Shown here piece by piece: positions 1 to 6,608 of a stretch of DNA of 64,000 bases. The notes under the pieces were generated by a model that saw nothing but the letters and a program-made list of their open reading frames with translations, made no database searches and was not told where the DNA came from. The translations under genes were made by a program, and so were the position numbers. Each line of letters starts with the position of its first letter. The first letter of the stretch is position 1. Source of the stretch: Flavobacteriales bacterium (GTDB taxonomy: Bacteria > Bacteroidota > Bacteroidia > Flavobacteriales_F > PHOS-HE28); NCBI GenBank assembly GCA_023957375.1, contig JAMLHB010000002.1, positions 310,001 to 374,000 on the forward strand. Reading direction: 5' to 3'.

Positions 1-460
1 CTCAGGAGGAAGCGCTACAGCGAATGCGACAAAAGCTGGAAATCTCCCGGTACAGTCCACGGACGATCAGCATGTACGTAGCGGCCACTAAACAACTGTT
101 CGTGCGCTTTCCCGGCACGGTCCCGAAGGAGATCACGACCGCGGATATCGAGACCTTTCAACATGAGCTGGCCACCGTGCGAAAAGTGAGCAACAGCACC
201 TTGAACCAAATGGTCAACGCGGTGCGGTACTACTACAAGGATGTGCTCGGAGATCCGGCAAGGGTAAAATTCATCGAACGACCACGGGCTGAACGCAAAT
301 TGCCCAACGTGCTCAGTGAGGAGGAAGTTACAACCTTGCTCCGATCGGTGACCAACCTGAAGCACCGGTGCATACTCATGTTGATCTACTCGGCCGGATT
401 GCGCTTGGGCGAATTGACCGCTTTGAAACGGGCTGATATCATACCCGAACGAAAACAGAT

Positions 461-468
461 AGTGATCC
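461..468. repeat. Target site duplication of the IS66 element, left copy
   Basis: AGTGATCC lies immediately before the GTAAG end. The identical copy is at 2710-2717, immediately after the CTTAC end. Deleting the element and one copy restores the recombinase frame. Confidence 0.95.
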
Positions 469-499
469 GTAAGCGTCCGGCCAACCACACCTTAGTGCC

Positions 500-1954
500 C
501 TAGTTGGCTAATGATTGCCAGTTCTGTGGCAGCAGCTCATGGAGCTTGTTGGCCTTGTGGTCGCTGATCCGTGCGATCACATCGCTGAGATAGGCGAAGG
601 GTTCCACGCCGTGCAGTTTGCACGTTCCGAGCAGGGAGTACATGAGGGCGGCGTTGCGCGCACCCCGGTCGCTGCCGGCGAAGAGGTAGTTTTTCCGCCC
701 AATGGCCAGGGGCCGGATCGTGTTCTCGATGCGGTTGTTGTCGATCAGGTAGCGGCCGTCAAGTGTGTAGGCGCGCAGGCGCGGCCATAGGCCCAGGGCG
801 TAGGCCATAGCTTGTCCGATGGGACTCTTGGGTGCCACCACATTGATCTCCGTCTTGACCCATTGTTCGAGTTCGTCGAGTATCGGCACGGCTTCTTCCT
901 GCCTGTGCCCATGGCGCTTGTCCGGGGGATCATCACGTTCATCGCACCGCCGTTCGATGGCATAGAGCTGCTGGATCTTTTCCAGCGCATACGTGGCTCG
1001 GGCCTTATCGTTGTCCAGGGCCTTGTCGAAGTAACGCCGTGCATGGGCCATGCACGCAAGTGCCGTGATGTCTTCTCGCGCAGCAAGCTTCTCGTAGCCC
1101 GCGTAGCCATCCGTTTGCAAGGCACCTTGGAAGTCCTTCAGCACAGCGGCGGGGAACTCGGCGCTGCGGCCAGGACGGTAGTCGAACAGCACGGCCCTGA
1201 TCAGCGGTGCATGATAGACCCATTGGTAGCCTTTGCGCAGCGTGCCTTCCTTATGGTTGTCCTGCACGGGGGCCGGGCTCTCGTCCACCTGCAGGTAGGG
1301 CTGGGCAAGCACTTCCTTGCGCAGCACCTCGCCCAAGGGTTCCAGCAAGGTGGCCGTGGCCTGGAACCAACCGCCGATCGTGCTGTCGCTAACATCGAGG
1401 CCGGCGCGCTTGAGCTGGGTGCGCTGGCGGTACAGCGGCAGGTGGTCGGCGAACTTCGAGACGCAGATATGGGCAGCGAGCGACGCCCCCAAGTTGCTCT
1501 TGGGGAAGGGCAATGTGGGCATCGGTGCGATGGTGACGCTGTCCGCCGCCGCGTACTTGGGCCGCACCAGTTTGTCCACGTGGATGGTGCCCGGAGTGTA
1601 TTGCAAGGTCTCGGTGATCTCCTCGCCGATCCGCTTGGCTCCTTCGGGGATGTTCTCCGGTTCGATCACCCGCTCCACGCGCGGCAGGTGCGCGGCGATA
1701 GCCTCGCGCACGGGCTGCTTCTTCTCCTGCGGCCTGGTGCGCGTATAGCTGATCGCTTGCGTGGGGGGCGGTGCCGTAGCCGGTGTCTCGAAGAGCGTGG
1801 CTTGGCCGGGGTCCGCAGGCACGAAGCGCTCGCTCCTGCTGCCGAAGATCATCCGCTTGAGCTGCTCGAGCTGGAAGGTCAGCAGGGCAACTTGTTCCTG
1901 CGAACGGCGCAATTGCCCGCGTAGTTCCTCGATATCGGTGGCCTCGGCGATCAC
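500..1954 (-). CDS. tnpC: IS66 family transposase TnpC
   Basis: This is the DDE transposase of the IS66 element, 484 residues, close to the usual family length. The N-terminus carries a coiled-coil/leucine-rich segment (IEELRGQLRRSQEQ). The catalytic region shows VDESPAPV, then LQTDGYAGY, then IDNNRIENTIRPLAIGRKN, which matches the conserved C-terminal part of the IS66 core, followed by a small C-terminal domain. It is the last gene of the tnpA-tnpB-tnpC set and ends about 30 bases inside the left end of the element. No frameshift or stop is seen, so it is probably functional. Confidence 0.96.
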   Translation of the reverse strand: MIAEATDIEELRGQLRRSQEQVALLTFQLEQLKRMIFGSRSERFVPADPGQATLFETPATAPPPTQAISYTRTRPQEKKQPVREAIAAHLPRVERVIEPENIPEGAKRIGEEITETLQYTPGTIHVDKLVRPKYAAADSVTIAPMPTLPFPKSNLGASLAAHICVSKFADHLPLYRQRTQLKRAGLDVSDSTIGGWFQATATLLEPLGEVLRKEVLAQPYLQVDESPAPVQDNHKEGTLRKGYQWVYHAPLIRAVLFDYRPGRSAEFPAAVLKDFQGALQTDGYAGYEKLAAREDITALACMAHARRYFDKALDNDKARATYALEKIQQLYAIERRCDERDDPPDKRHGHRQEEAVPILDELEQWVKTEINVVAPKSPIGQAMAYALGLWPRLRAYTLDGRYLIDNNRIENTIRPLAIGRKNYLFAGSDRGARNAALMYSLLGTCKLHGVEPFAYLSDVIARISDHKANKLHELLPQNWQSLAN

Positions 1955-2009
1955 GGTGCGAAGCTCCGATCCACACGCCGGACCGTCAAGATCCAGTTAT
2001 GAGCGTTTC

Positions 2010-2369
2010 TCAACAATGCGCTGTGATCACCGCAGGTTCCCAGCGCAGGCGTGTTCTTGGCTGCTCCAGCGCGATGCCTTCGAGCATGCGCACCAATTGC
2101 CCCCAGGTGAGCTTCACCGCTCCATCACCCTTGGGAAGTTCGATGGTGCCGCGCTCCAGGCGCTTGTACCAAAGCACATAGCCGCCGCTCTCATACAGCA
2201 GCAACTTGATGCGGTCACGCCGCGAGCCGATGAACACGAAGACCTCGCCACTGAGCGGGTCGCGCCCGAGCTCATCACGCACCAGCCCGCACAGGCTATC
2301 AAAGCCCTTGCGCATGTCGGTGGGGGCCTTGCGCAAGAGGTAATGGTGGGCGCTGGTGAGCGCCAACAT
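2010..2369 (-). CDS. tnpB: IS66 accessory protein TnpB
   Basis: A 119-residue IS66 Orf2 protein, needed with TnpA for transposition of this family. The pattern DMRKGFDSLCGLV, then GEVFVFIGSRRDRIKLLLYE, then GYVLWYKRLERGTI is diagnostic of IS66_Orf2. I chose the ATG at 2369 because it gives the family's usual length and its A is shared with the last base of the TGA of tnpA, indicating translational coupling. The frame is open further upstream, but that stretch overlaps tnpA. Confidence 0.95.
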   Translation of the reverse strand: MLALTSAHHYLLRKAPTDMRKGFDSLCGLVRDELGRDPLSGEVFVFIGSRRDRIKLLLYESGGYVLWYKRLERGTIELPKGDGAVKLTWGQLVRMLEGIALEQPRTRLRWEPAVITAHC

Positions 2370-2650
2370 CAGTAAAGCCGCACATAAGCGGCCACTTGGG
2401 CCATGCTTGTTCCCGTGGGCAACAGCAGGCGCACGCCGTTCGGATAGTGCAACTCCAGTCCCTCTCCGGCACCGACTTCCAAGGGCACAAAGCCTCCAGG
2501 CATTTGCTCGCGCCGTGCCTTGCTGCACCAGTAGGCCATGGTATGCAGCCCCAAACCGTGCGCTGAACAATAGCTCTTGCGCGGTTGACCGCTCGCCTTC
2601 CATGCGGCCACATGGGCCAGCATCTCCGTCCTCCGTTCAGTACGTGTCAT
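2369..2650 (-). CDS. tnpA: IS66 accessory protein TnpA
   Basis: A small protein (93 residues from the ATG at 2650; a start at 2677 would give 102) in the position of the first IS66 gene. It begins MTRTERRTEMLAHVAAWK, an N-terminal helix-turn-helix-like region as in TnpA of this family (SGQPRKSYCSAHGLGLHTMAYWC). The C-terminus carries the short strand pattern LELHYPNGVRLLLPTG typical of these proteins. It overlaps tnpB by one base. Confidence 0.88.
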   Translation of the reverse strand: MTRTERRTEMLAHVAAWKASGQPRKSYCSAHGLGLHTMAYWCSKARREQMPGGFVPLEVGAGEGLELHYPNGVRLLLPTGTSMAQVAAYVRLY

Positions 2651-3092
2651 GGCCGCAAACCACGGTATGCGAGCCAAAACTCACAAGATGCAGTTGGCCG
2701 GAGGCTTACAGTGATCCGTGGCGGCAAAGGTCGAAAGGACCGCATCACGTTGCTTAGCAGCAAGGTCCTTGAGAAGCTGGACCGGTACCTTTTGGAATAC
2801 CGACCCAAGGTATACCTGTTCGAAGGGCAGACCGGTGGGGCATACTCGGCAACCAGTGTTCAGAAGGTGTTCCTTCAAGCCAAGGCGAGAGCTGGCATCA
2901 AAGCCCCCGCCACCGTACACACCCTTCGCCACAGTTTTGCCACCCACCTTTTGGAAAAGGGAACCGATCTGCGCTATATTCGAACCCTCTTAGGGCACAG
3001 CTCAAGCAAGACCACGGAGATCTACACCCATGTCAGCACCAAGGCCATTGGAAAGATCCGCAGCCCATTGGATGATCTGGACATCTAGGTTG

Positions 3093-3135
3093 AAGGTGTG
3101 CTTTACGTGCCGAAAAGGCACGATATACACACCTT
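3093..3135 (+). terminator. Hairpin directly after the recombinase gene
   Basis: AAGGTGTG (3093-3100) pairs with CACACCTT (3128-3135), and GTGCC (3107-3111) pairs with GGCAC (3117-3121) around a GAAAA loop. It starts five bases after the recombinase stop codon. There is no T-run, so it may be a Bacteroidota-style terminator or part of the attI region. Confidence 0.5.
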
Positions 3136-3136
3136 A

Positions 3137-3185
3137 CAAAGGCGAAATATCAACACCTGTTACGTCAACTGAGTAGTTATGGTGC
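3137..3185 (+). other. attI-like integration site next to the recombinase gene
   Basis: The junction core GTTATGG is at 3176-3182. GTTATGGTGC (3176-3185) is exactly complementary to GCACCATAAC (3942-3951) at the head of the first attC-like site. That is the relation expected if the G belongs to attI and TTATGG is the start of cassette 1. A second, related GTTACGT lies at 3160-3166. I infer that this is the primary attachment site, because it lies between the recombinase gene and the first cassette and has no paired inverted arms of its own. Confidence 0.6.
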
Positions 3186-3316
3186 ATTTTAAAAGACATA
3201 GCCGTAGGAAACCAACATTTAACTTTTATACTTCTTGACAGACAAAATTGACAATTTAGAAAAGTGGAGACCAGCAACCATTAATGAAAAAACGGGGCGA
3301 CACCGAAAAGCCAAAT

Positions 3317-3345
3317 GAGTAGGGTTAATTTTAAATAAAAAGAAG
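3317..3345 (+). promoter_or_regulatory. Cassette leader with GAGTAGG box, copy 1
   Basis: GAGTAGG starts exactly 29 bases before the ATG of the cassette 1 gene and is preceded 25 bases upstream by ACGGGG. Cassette 2 has the same two words (4131 and 4108), again with GAGTAGG 29 bases before its first ATG. The stretch before each ATG is A-rich, as expected of Bacteroidota translation initiation regions. Its role is unknown. Confidence 0.4.
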
Positions 3346-3936
3346 ATGAAATCGAAAATTCTAATTCATTTAATTGCATTAGTCGTGTTGACAGGATGTA
3401 AAACTTGGGACGCTTCAATGTTAACGCCTAAGAACGACCCTATCACACCAAAGTTACTCACGCTAGAAAGACGAATGGAAGATATGGCGAATACTAGTGT
3501 AGTAACAAGTAACTATGAACTAAAATTATTTACTAAGGAAGTTGAGAATAATTTAATTGACCCCTATGGAGACAAGTATGGTTACATTGCATTAAAAAGA
3601 AATATTATTGACGCAAAAATGGGTATGGGCCAATATATATTATCTAGTATGCTACTGACAATTCCTAATATATTCGGTATGCCTTTTATGAATATTCGAT
3701 ACAAAGTGGAAGTTGAAATAAGAATTCTTGATAGAGACAATAAATTGGTAAGCAAATACACGGCAATTGGCGAATCAAGTGTTAAGGTGGCATACTATTA
3801 CGGATATTCAATGAAAAATGCTATGAGAAAAGCATATCCAGATGCTTTGCTTGATGCTTTCAATAAAATTCGACCACAGATTAAATCGGATGCACAGCGA
3901 GTAAATGAAAAACTAATAACAGCAGGGAAATTATAA
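3346..3936 (+). CDS. Hypothetical lipoprotein, cassette 1 gene
   Basis: A 196-residue protein with an N-terminal signal (MKSKILIHLIALVVLTGCK) ending in the lipobox LTGC, so Cys18 is the expected lipidated residue. It should be anchored in a membrane. The mature part has no motif I recognise; residues about 95-115 are hydrophobic (YILSSMLLTIPNIFGMPFM), perhaps membrane-associated. Codon use is AT-rich and unlike the neighbouring core genes. It is the only gene between the attI-like junction and the first attC-like site. No promoter is obvious apart from the leader shared with cassette 2. Function unknown. Confidence 0.8.
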   Translation: MKSKILIHLIALVVLTGCKTWDASMLTPKNDPITPKLLTLERRMEDMANTSVVTSNYELKLFTKEVENNLIDPYGDKYGYIALKRNIIDAKMGMGQYILSSMLLTIPNIFGMPFMNIRYKVEVEIRILDRDNKLVSKYTAIGESSVKVAYYYGYSMKNAMRKAYPDALLDAFNKIRPQIKSDAQRVNEKLITAGKL

Positions 3937-3944
3937 AAAACGCA

Positions 3945-4077
3945 CCATAACACTCGGTTCAGCGTCAGCCAAGTTAATCGCTTCGATTTAACATTTTTGC
4001 TAAGAAAAAAGTTTTATCTTCGTGTCTAAGTTTAACGTAAAAAGTTGGCCGTACGCCGAGCCGAGGAAACGTTAGCG
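3945..4077 (+). repeat. attC-like recombination site of cassette 1
   Basis: The site is 133 bases, bounded by CCATAAC (3945-3951) and GTTAGCG (4071-4077). The left arm 3953-3972 (20 bases) pairs with the right arm 4045-4065 (21 bases). T4052 is left unpaired, and there are two A/C mismatches and one G/T pair. A 72-base central part separates the arms. This imperfect pairing with an extrahelical base is what a single-stranded attC hairpin shows. Arm length, bulge position and mismatch next to the bulge are the same as in the second site. Confidence 0.72.
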
Positions 4078-4159
4078 GTCAGGCTGTAACGACAGTCCCG
4101 ACCAAAAACGGGGAAGCTGAAAACCGAACAGAGTAGGCAAAAAATAAAACAGACAAATT

Positions 4160-4366
4160 ATGCCAGTAGCACTTCAAGGAGCGGTTATCGTGAAACAAAA
4201 CGGACTGCAAATCTCTTACAAAAAGAAATGTGAAAAATGCGGCAACTTGGACAACAGCACAACTTCAACATCTGCACCATCTACCAAAAGTTCTAAATTA
4301 ACAACCTCATTTCGTTGCTCAAAATGTGGTAACCAACAAAAAGTTGAAATTCAAGGTGGACTTTAA
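4160..4366 (+). CDS. Small zinc-ribbon-like protein, cassette 2
   Basis: A 68-residue protein with two CxxC pairs, KCEKCGN and RCSKCGN, about 28 residues apart. Together they would bind one zinc ion as a zinc ribbon. The linker is rich in Ser and Thr. Such small ribbons occur in nucleic-acid-binding or protein-binding adaptors; nothing more specific can be read from the sequence. It overlaps the next ORF by 41 bases in another frame, so the two may be translationally coupled. It uses the 29-base GAGTAGG leader also seen in cassette 1. Confidence 0.65.
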   Translation: MPVALQGAVIVKQNGLQISYKKKCEKCGNLDNSTTSTSAPSTKSSKLTTSFRCSKCGNQQKVEIQGGL

Positions 4367-5027
4367 GCAGACAACAACAAACAAAACCGATTTGCTTAAC
4401 GACTTGTTTGACAAGTGGGAAAACACCATTCCCGAATATCAAGGCAAGTTCGTTAAGGACGGTATTGTGGACGAGCAACAATTCTTATCTGCCCCGACAA
4501 AGGTTTTGTTCATTGCCAAAGAACCGAACAATCCTAACCAAGACGCAGGCGATTTTAGAGAATGGTGGCGTGAAGAAATTGCTTACACTTTTTCTTATCG
4601 CATTTCCGAATGGAGCTTTGGACTTCTTAACAACTTTCCGCAGTATGACAACATTTGGACAAATAAAGGTTCTGCTCATAAAGCAATCCAAAGTATAGCC
4701 TTTATGAACATTAAAAAATCGGGTGGACTTGGAAACTCTGAATACGACCGAATGATGGAGCATTTAGAAAAGAACTTTGACTTTTTACATCAACAAATTG
4801 ACATCATTTCGCCAGACATCATAATTACCGGAACTTCTTGGAAAGAACTTCGCAACGGACTTTTTCCAAAAGTAAATTGGGTTAATAGTGGTTACGGAAT
4901 TGCAATCGGCAGACACAAAAATGCCAAAGTAATTGACTTCTATCATCCATCGTCACGGACAGCACCTTCTGCTTCATACAGCTTGCTTCAAAACATTATT
5001 AACGCTGAACAATTCCGACAACTATGA
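4326..5027 (+). CDS. Uracil-DNA glycosylase-superfamily-like protein, cassette 2
   Basis: A 233-residue protein. The segment VLFIAKEPNNPNQD near residue 58 sits where UDG-like proteins carry the strand and loop around the first catalytic motif. SIAFMNIKKSGG follows as the usual central strand, and VIDFYHPSSR near the C-terminus matches the HPS motif region of the superfamily. This points to a UDG-like fold; catalytic activity is not assured because the classic water-activating motif is not clear. The start is uncertain: the ATG at 4326 lies inside the preceding zinc-ribbon gene, and the conserved part begins near TDLLNDLFDKWEN. Pairing a zinc ribbon with a UDG-like protein in one mobile cassette could reflect DNA repair or defence, which is inference only. 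Confidence 0.6.
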   Translation: MVTNKKLKFKVDFKQTTTNKTDLLNDLFDKWENTIPEYQGKFVKDGIVDEQQFLSAPTKVLFIAKEPNNPNQDAGDFREWWREEIAYTFSYRISEWSFGLLNNFPQYDNIWTNKGSAHKAIQSIAFMNIKKSGGLGNSEYDRMMEHLEKNFDFLHQQIDIISPDIIITGTSWKELRNGLFPKVNWVNSGYGIAIGRHKNAKVIDFYHPSSRTAPSASYSLLQNIINAEQFRQL

Positions 5028-5049
5028 CGAGAAGAACAGAAGCCCGAAC

Positions 5050-5181
5050 CGCTAACACGGGTTTTGCGTCAGGCGGGCTGATGTGCAAACTTGGAGCTTT
5101 GTGCTTCTATTCAAGTTCAGTGCTGGCAGACAGTTTTGTGCTCCGAAACCCGCCCGAACGCAAAGCCCGAAACCGTTGAAC
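5050..5181 (+). repeat. attC-like recombination site of cassette 2
   Basis: The site is 132 bases, bounded by CGCTAAC (5050-5056) and GTTGAAC (5175-5181). The left arm 5058-5077 (20 bases) pairs with the right arm 5149-5169 (21 bases). A5157 is unpaired, with one A/C mismatch beside it and one G/T pair. The bulge is at the same place as in the first site. The sites share AACAC, GCGTCAG and ACGC...AGCC in equivalent positions, while the 71-base centre differs. Confidence 0.72.
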
Positions 5182-5214
5182 GCCATTCCGCCAAAGCGCG
5201 GAACGGCGTTCAAC
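5175..5214 (-). terminator. Strong hairpin after the acyl-CoA dehydrogenase gene, at the cassette array edge
   Basis: GTTGAACGCC pairs with GGCGTTCAAC, and TTCCG with CGGAA, around CCAAAGCG, with one A/C mismatch. It lies about 35 bases after the stop of the minus-strand acyl-CoA dehydrogenase gene, so it is probably its terminator although a T-run is missing. Its base is the same GTTGAAC that forms the last core site of the cassette array. Confidence 0.55.
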
Positions 5215-5248
5215 TATGAATGACCACGCTGTTCAAGGTCCTCGCGGT

Positions 5249-6421
5249 CTAGCCTTCCTTCAGCACGCTCCTACCGATCACAATGCGCTGCACTTCGCTG
5301 GTGCCCTCGTAGATCTGGGTGATCTTGGCGTCGCGCATCAGGCGCTCCACGTGGTATTCCTTCACGTAGCCATAGCCACCGTGTACCTGCACGGCCTCCA
5401 CGGTGGTCTTCATGGCCGTTTCGCTGGCGAAGAGCTTGGCCATGCTGCTGGCCCGGTCATAATCCAAGTGCTGGTCCTTCAACCATGCTGCTTTCAGGCA
5501 GAGCAGGCGGGCGGCCTCGATCTCGGTGGCCATGTCGGCCAGCTTGAAGGCGATGGCCTGGTGCTCGCTGATGGGTTTTCCAAAAGCCTTGCGTTCCTTG
5601 CTGTAGGCCACGGCCAGCTCGAAGGCGCCGCTGGCAATGCCCAAGGCTTGAGAAGCAATGCCGATGCGGCCACCGGCCAAGGTCTTCATGGCGAACTTGA
5701 AGCCGAAGCCGTCCTCGCCGATGCGGTTGGCCTTGGGCACCTTCACGTCCTGGAACATCAGGGTGTGGGTGTCGCTGCCGCGGATGCCGAGCTTATCCTC
5801 CTTGGCACCCACCACAAAGCCGGGCATGCCTTTTTCCACGATCAGGCAGTTGATGCCTTTGTGGCCCTTTTCAGCGTGCGTTTGGGCCATCACCAAGTAC
5901 GTGCTGGCGGTGCCGCCGTTGGTGATCCAGTTCTTGGTGCCGTTGAGCAGGTAGTGGTCGCCCATGTCGATGGCGGTGGTGCGCTGGCTGGTGGCATCGC
6001 TGCCGGCCTCAGGCTCACTGAGGCAGAAAGCGCCGATCTTTTCACCCTTGGCCAAGGGCACCAAGTATTTCTGCTTTTGGTCCTCGTTGCCGAATTCCTC
6101 GAGGCCCCAGCACACTAAGCTGTTGTTCACGCTCATCACCACGGAGCAGCTGGCGTCCACCTTGCTGATCTCCTCCATGGCCAGCACGTAGCTCACGGCG
6201 TCCATGCCGCCACCGCCGTACTTGGGGCTCACCATCATGCCTAAGAAGCCGAGCTCGCCGAGCTGCTTGATTTCCTCCTTGGGGAATTTCTGCTCGCGGT
6301 CACGTTCGATCACGCCGGGCTTCAGCACGTTTTGGGCAAAATCGCGGGCGGCGTCGCGCACGGCTTTTTGTTCTTCGGAAAGTTCGAAGTTGATCCCAGA
6401 GAGGGTGGCAGTTTCAGACAT
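5249..6421 (-). CDS. Acyl-CoA dehydrogenase (short-chain/butyryl type)
   Basis: A 390-residue FAD flavoprotein that introduces the 2,3-double bond in acyl-CoA during beta-oxidation and passes electrons to ETF. The family order is intact: N-terminal helical domain, beta-barrel with FCLSEPEAGSD and NGTKNWITNG, and C-terminal helical domain with QIYEGTSEVQR, in which Glu372 is the expected catalytic base. The length matches short-chain enzymes (about 380). The next gene upstream (anmK) points the other way across about 500 bases of repeat-rich DNA. Chain-length specificity cannot be read with certainty. Confidence 0.95.
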   Translation of the reverse strand: MSETATLSGINFELSEEQKAVRDAARDFAQNVLKPGVIERDREQKFPKEEIKQLGELGFLGMMVSPKYGGGGMDAVSYVLAMEEISKVDASCSVVMSVNNSLVCWGLEEFGNEDQKQKYLVPLAKGEKIGAFCLSEPEAGSDATSQRTTAIDMGDHYLLNGTKNWITNGGTASTYLVMAQTHAEKGHKGINCLIVEKGMPGFVVGAKEDKLGIRGSDTHTLMFQDVKVPKANRIGEDGFGFKFAMKTLAGGRIGIASQALGIASGAFELAVAYSKERKAFGKPISEHQAIAFKLADMATEIEAARLLCLKAAWLKDQHLDYDRASSMAKLFASETAMKTTVEAVQVHGGYGYVKEYHVERLMRDAKITQIYEGTSEVQRIVIGRSVLKEG

Positions 6422-6486
6422 GGATTGAGGGGAATGAATGCACGTGCGGCAAATGTAGGGGAATGGGGGTGTGGTTCGCAGGGCTC

Positions 6487-6553
6487 AGTTCGTAGGGCGC
6501 AGTTCGTAGGGCACAGGGCGTTGGCTCGCGCGCTGCACTACGCCCTACGAACT
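6487..6553. repeat. Inverted repeat of the GTAGGGC type
   Basis: AGTTCGTAGGGC occurs at 6487-6498 and 6501-6512, and its reverse complement is at 6542-6553. It lies in the gap between the acyl-CoA dehydrogenase gene and anmK. Similar AGTTCGTAG words recur at other gene borders in the window (near 56290 and 52880). Confidence 0.7.
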
Positions 6554-6608
6554 ACGCCCCTTGTCCAAATCCATATTCCCAATCCACTGGCGTCCGGGAT
6601 AACATCCC

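Larger units (their letters stand above)
469..2709 (-). mobile_element. Complete IS66-family insertion sequence, 2241 bp
   Basis: The ends are imperfect inverted repeats: GTAAGCGTCCGGCCAACCAC on the left, and GTAAGCCTCCGGCCAACTGC read inward from the right. Both start with GTAA, typical of IS66. The element is flanked by the perfect 8-bp direct repeat AGTGATCC (461-468 and 2710-2717), the target duplication size of this family. It carries the three expected genes tnpA, tnpB and tnpC on the minus strand. All three are intact, so the element may still be mobile. It sits inside the tyrosine recombinase gene. Confidence 0.96.
24..3088 (+). pseudogene. Tyrosine recombinase (integron-integrase-like), split by an IS66 element
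   Basis: The two exon-like parts are 24-468 and 2718-3088. Joining them after removing the IS66 element and one target duplication gives one open frame of about 271 residues. At the joint the codons read ...KQIVIR/GGKGRKDR, the usual beta-hairpin of tyrosine recombinases. The SAM-like N-terminal domain occupies roughly residues 1-90. The catalytic set is visible: Arg in SAGLRLGEL, Lys in GGKGRKD, HTLRH (HxxR), LGHSS and Tyr in YTHVS. The last residues, IRSPLDDLDI, resemble the C-terminus of integron integrases, but the extra helix that marks IntI between the second and third conserved patches is absent. The frame is open to the window edge, so the true start may lie upstream. The gene ends about 90 bases before the first cassette junction and points towards the cassettes. 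As it stands the protein is truncated after about 159 residues and is expected to be inactive. Confidence 0.9.
3177..4071 (+). mobile_element. Integron-like gene cassette 1
   Basis: The cassette runs from TTATGG after the attI-like G to the G of the next core site GTTAGCG. It contains one ORF (3346-3936) in the cassette orientation, followed by an attC-like site. Its base composition is markedly more AT-rich than the flanking chromosome, a sign of foreign origin. The boundaries follow from the complementarity between cassette start and attC head, not from homology. Confidence 0.72.
4072..5175 (+). mobile_element. Integron-like gene cassette 2
   Basis: The cassette starts TTAGCGGT after the core G at 4071 and ends at the G of GTTGAAC at 5175. 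Its first bases (with that G, GTTAGCGGT) are exactly complementary to ACCGCTAAC (5048-5056) at the head of its own attC-like site. It holds two overlapping ORFs in the cassette orientation and is AT-rich like cassette 1. Confidence 0.72.

Noticed and set aside
24..3088. Naming the recombinase intI
   Set aside because: The IntI-specific extra helix is missing, so only integron-integrase-like is justified despite the RSPLD tail and the attC-like sites.
3945..5181. Reading the two inverted repeats as simple terminators or REP elements
   Set aside because: Terminators would not explain why each unit's first bases are complementary to the head of its own repeat, nor the identical bulge position.
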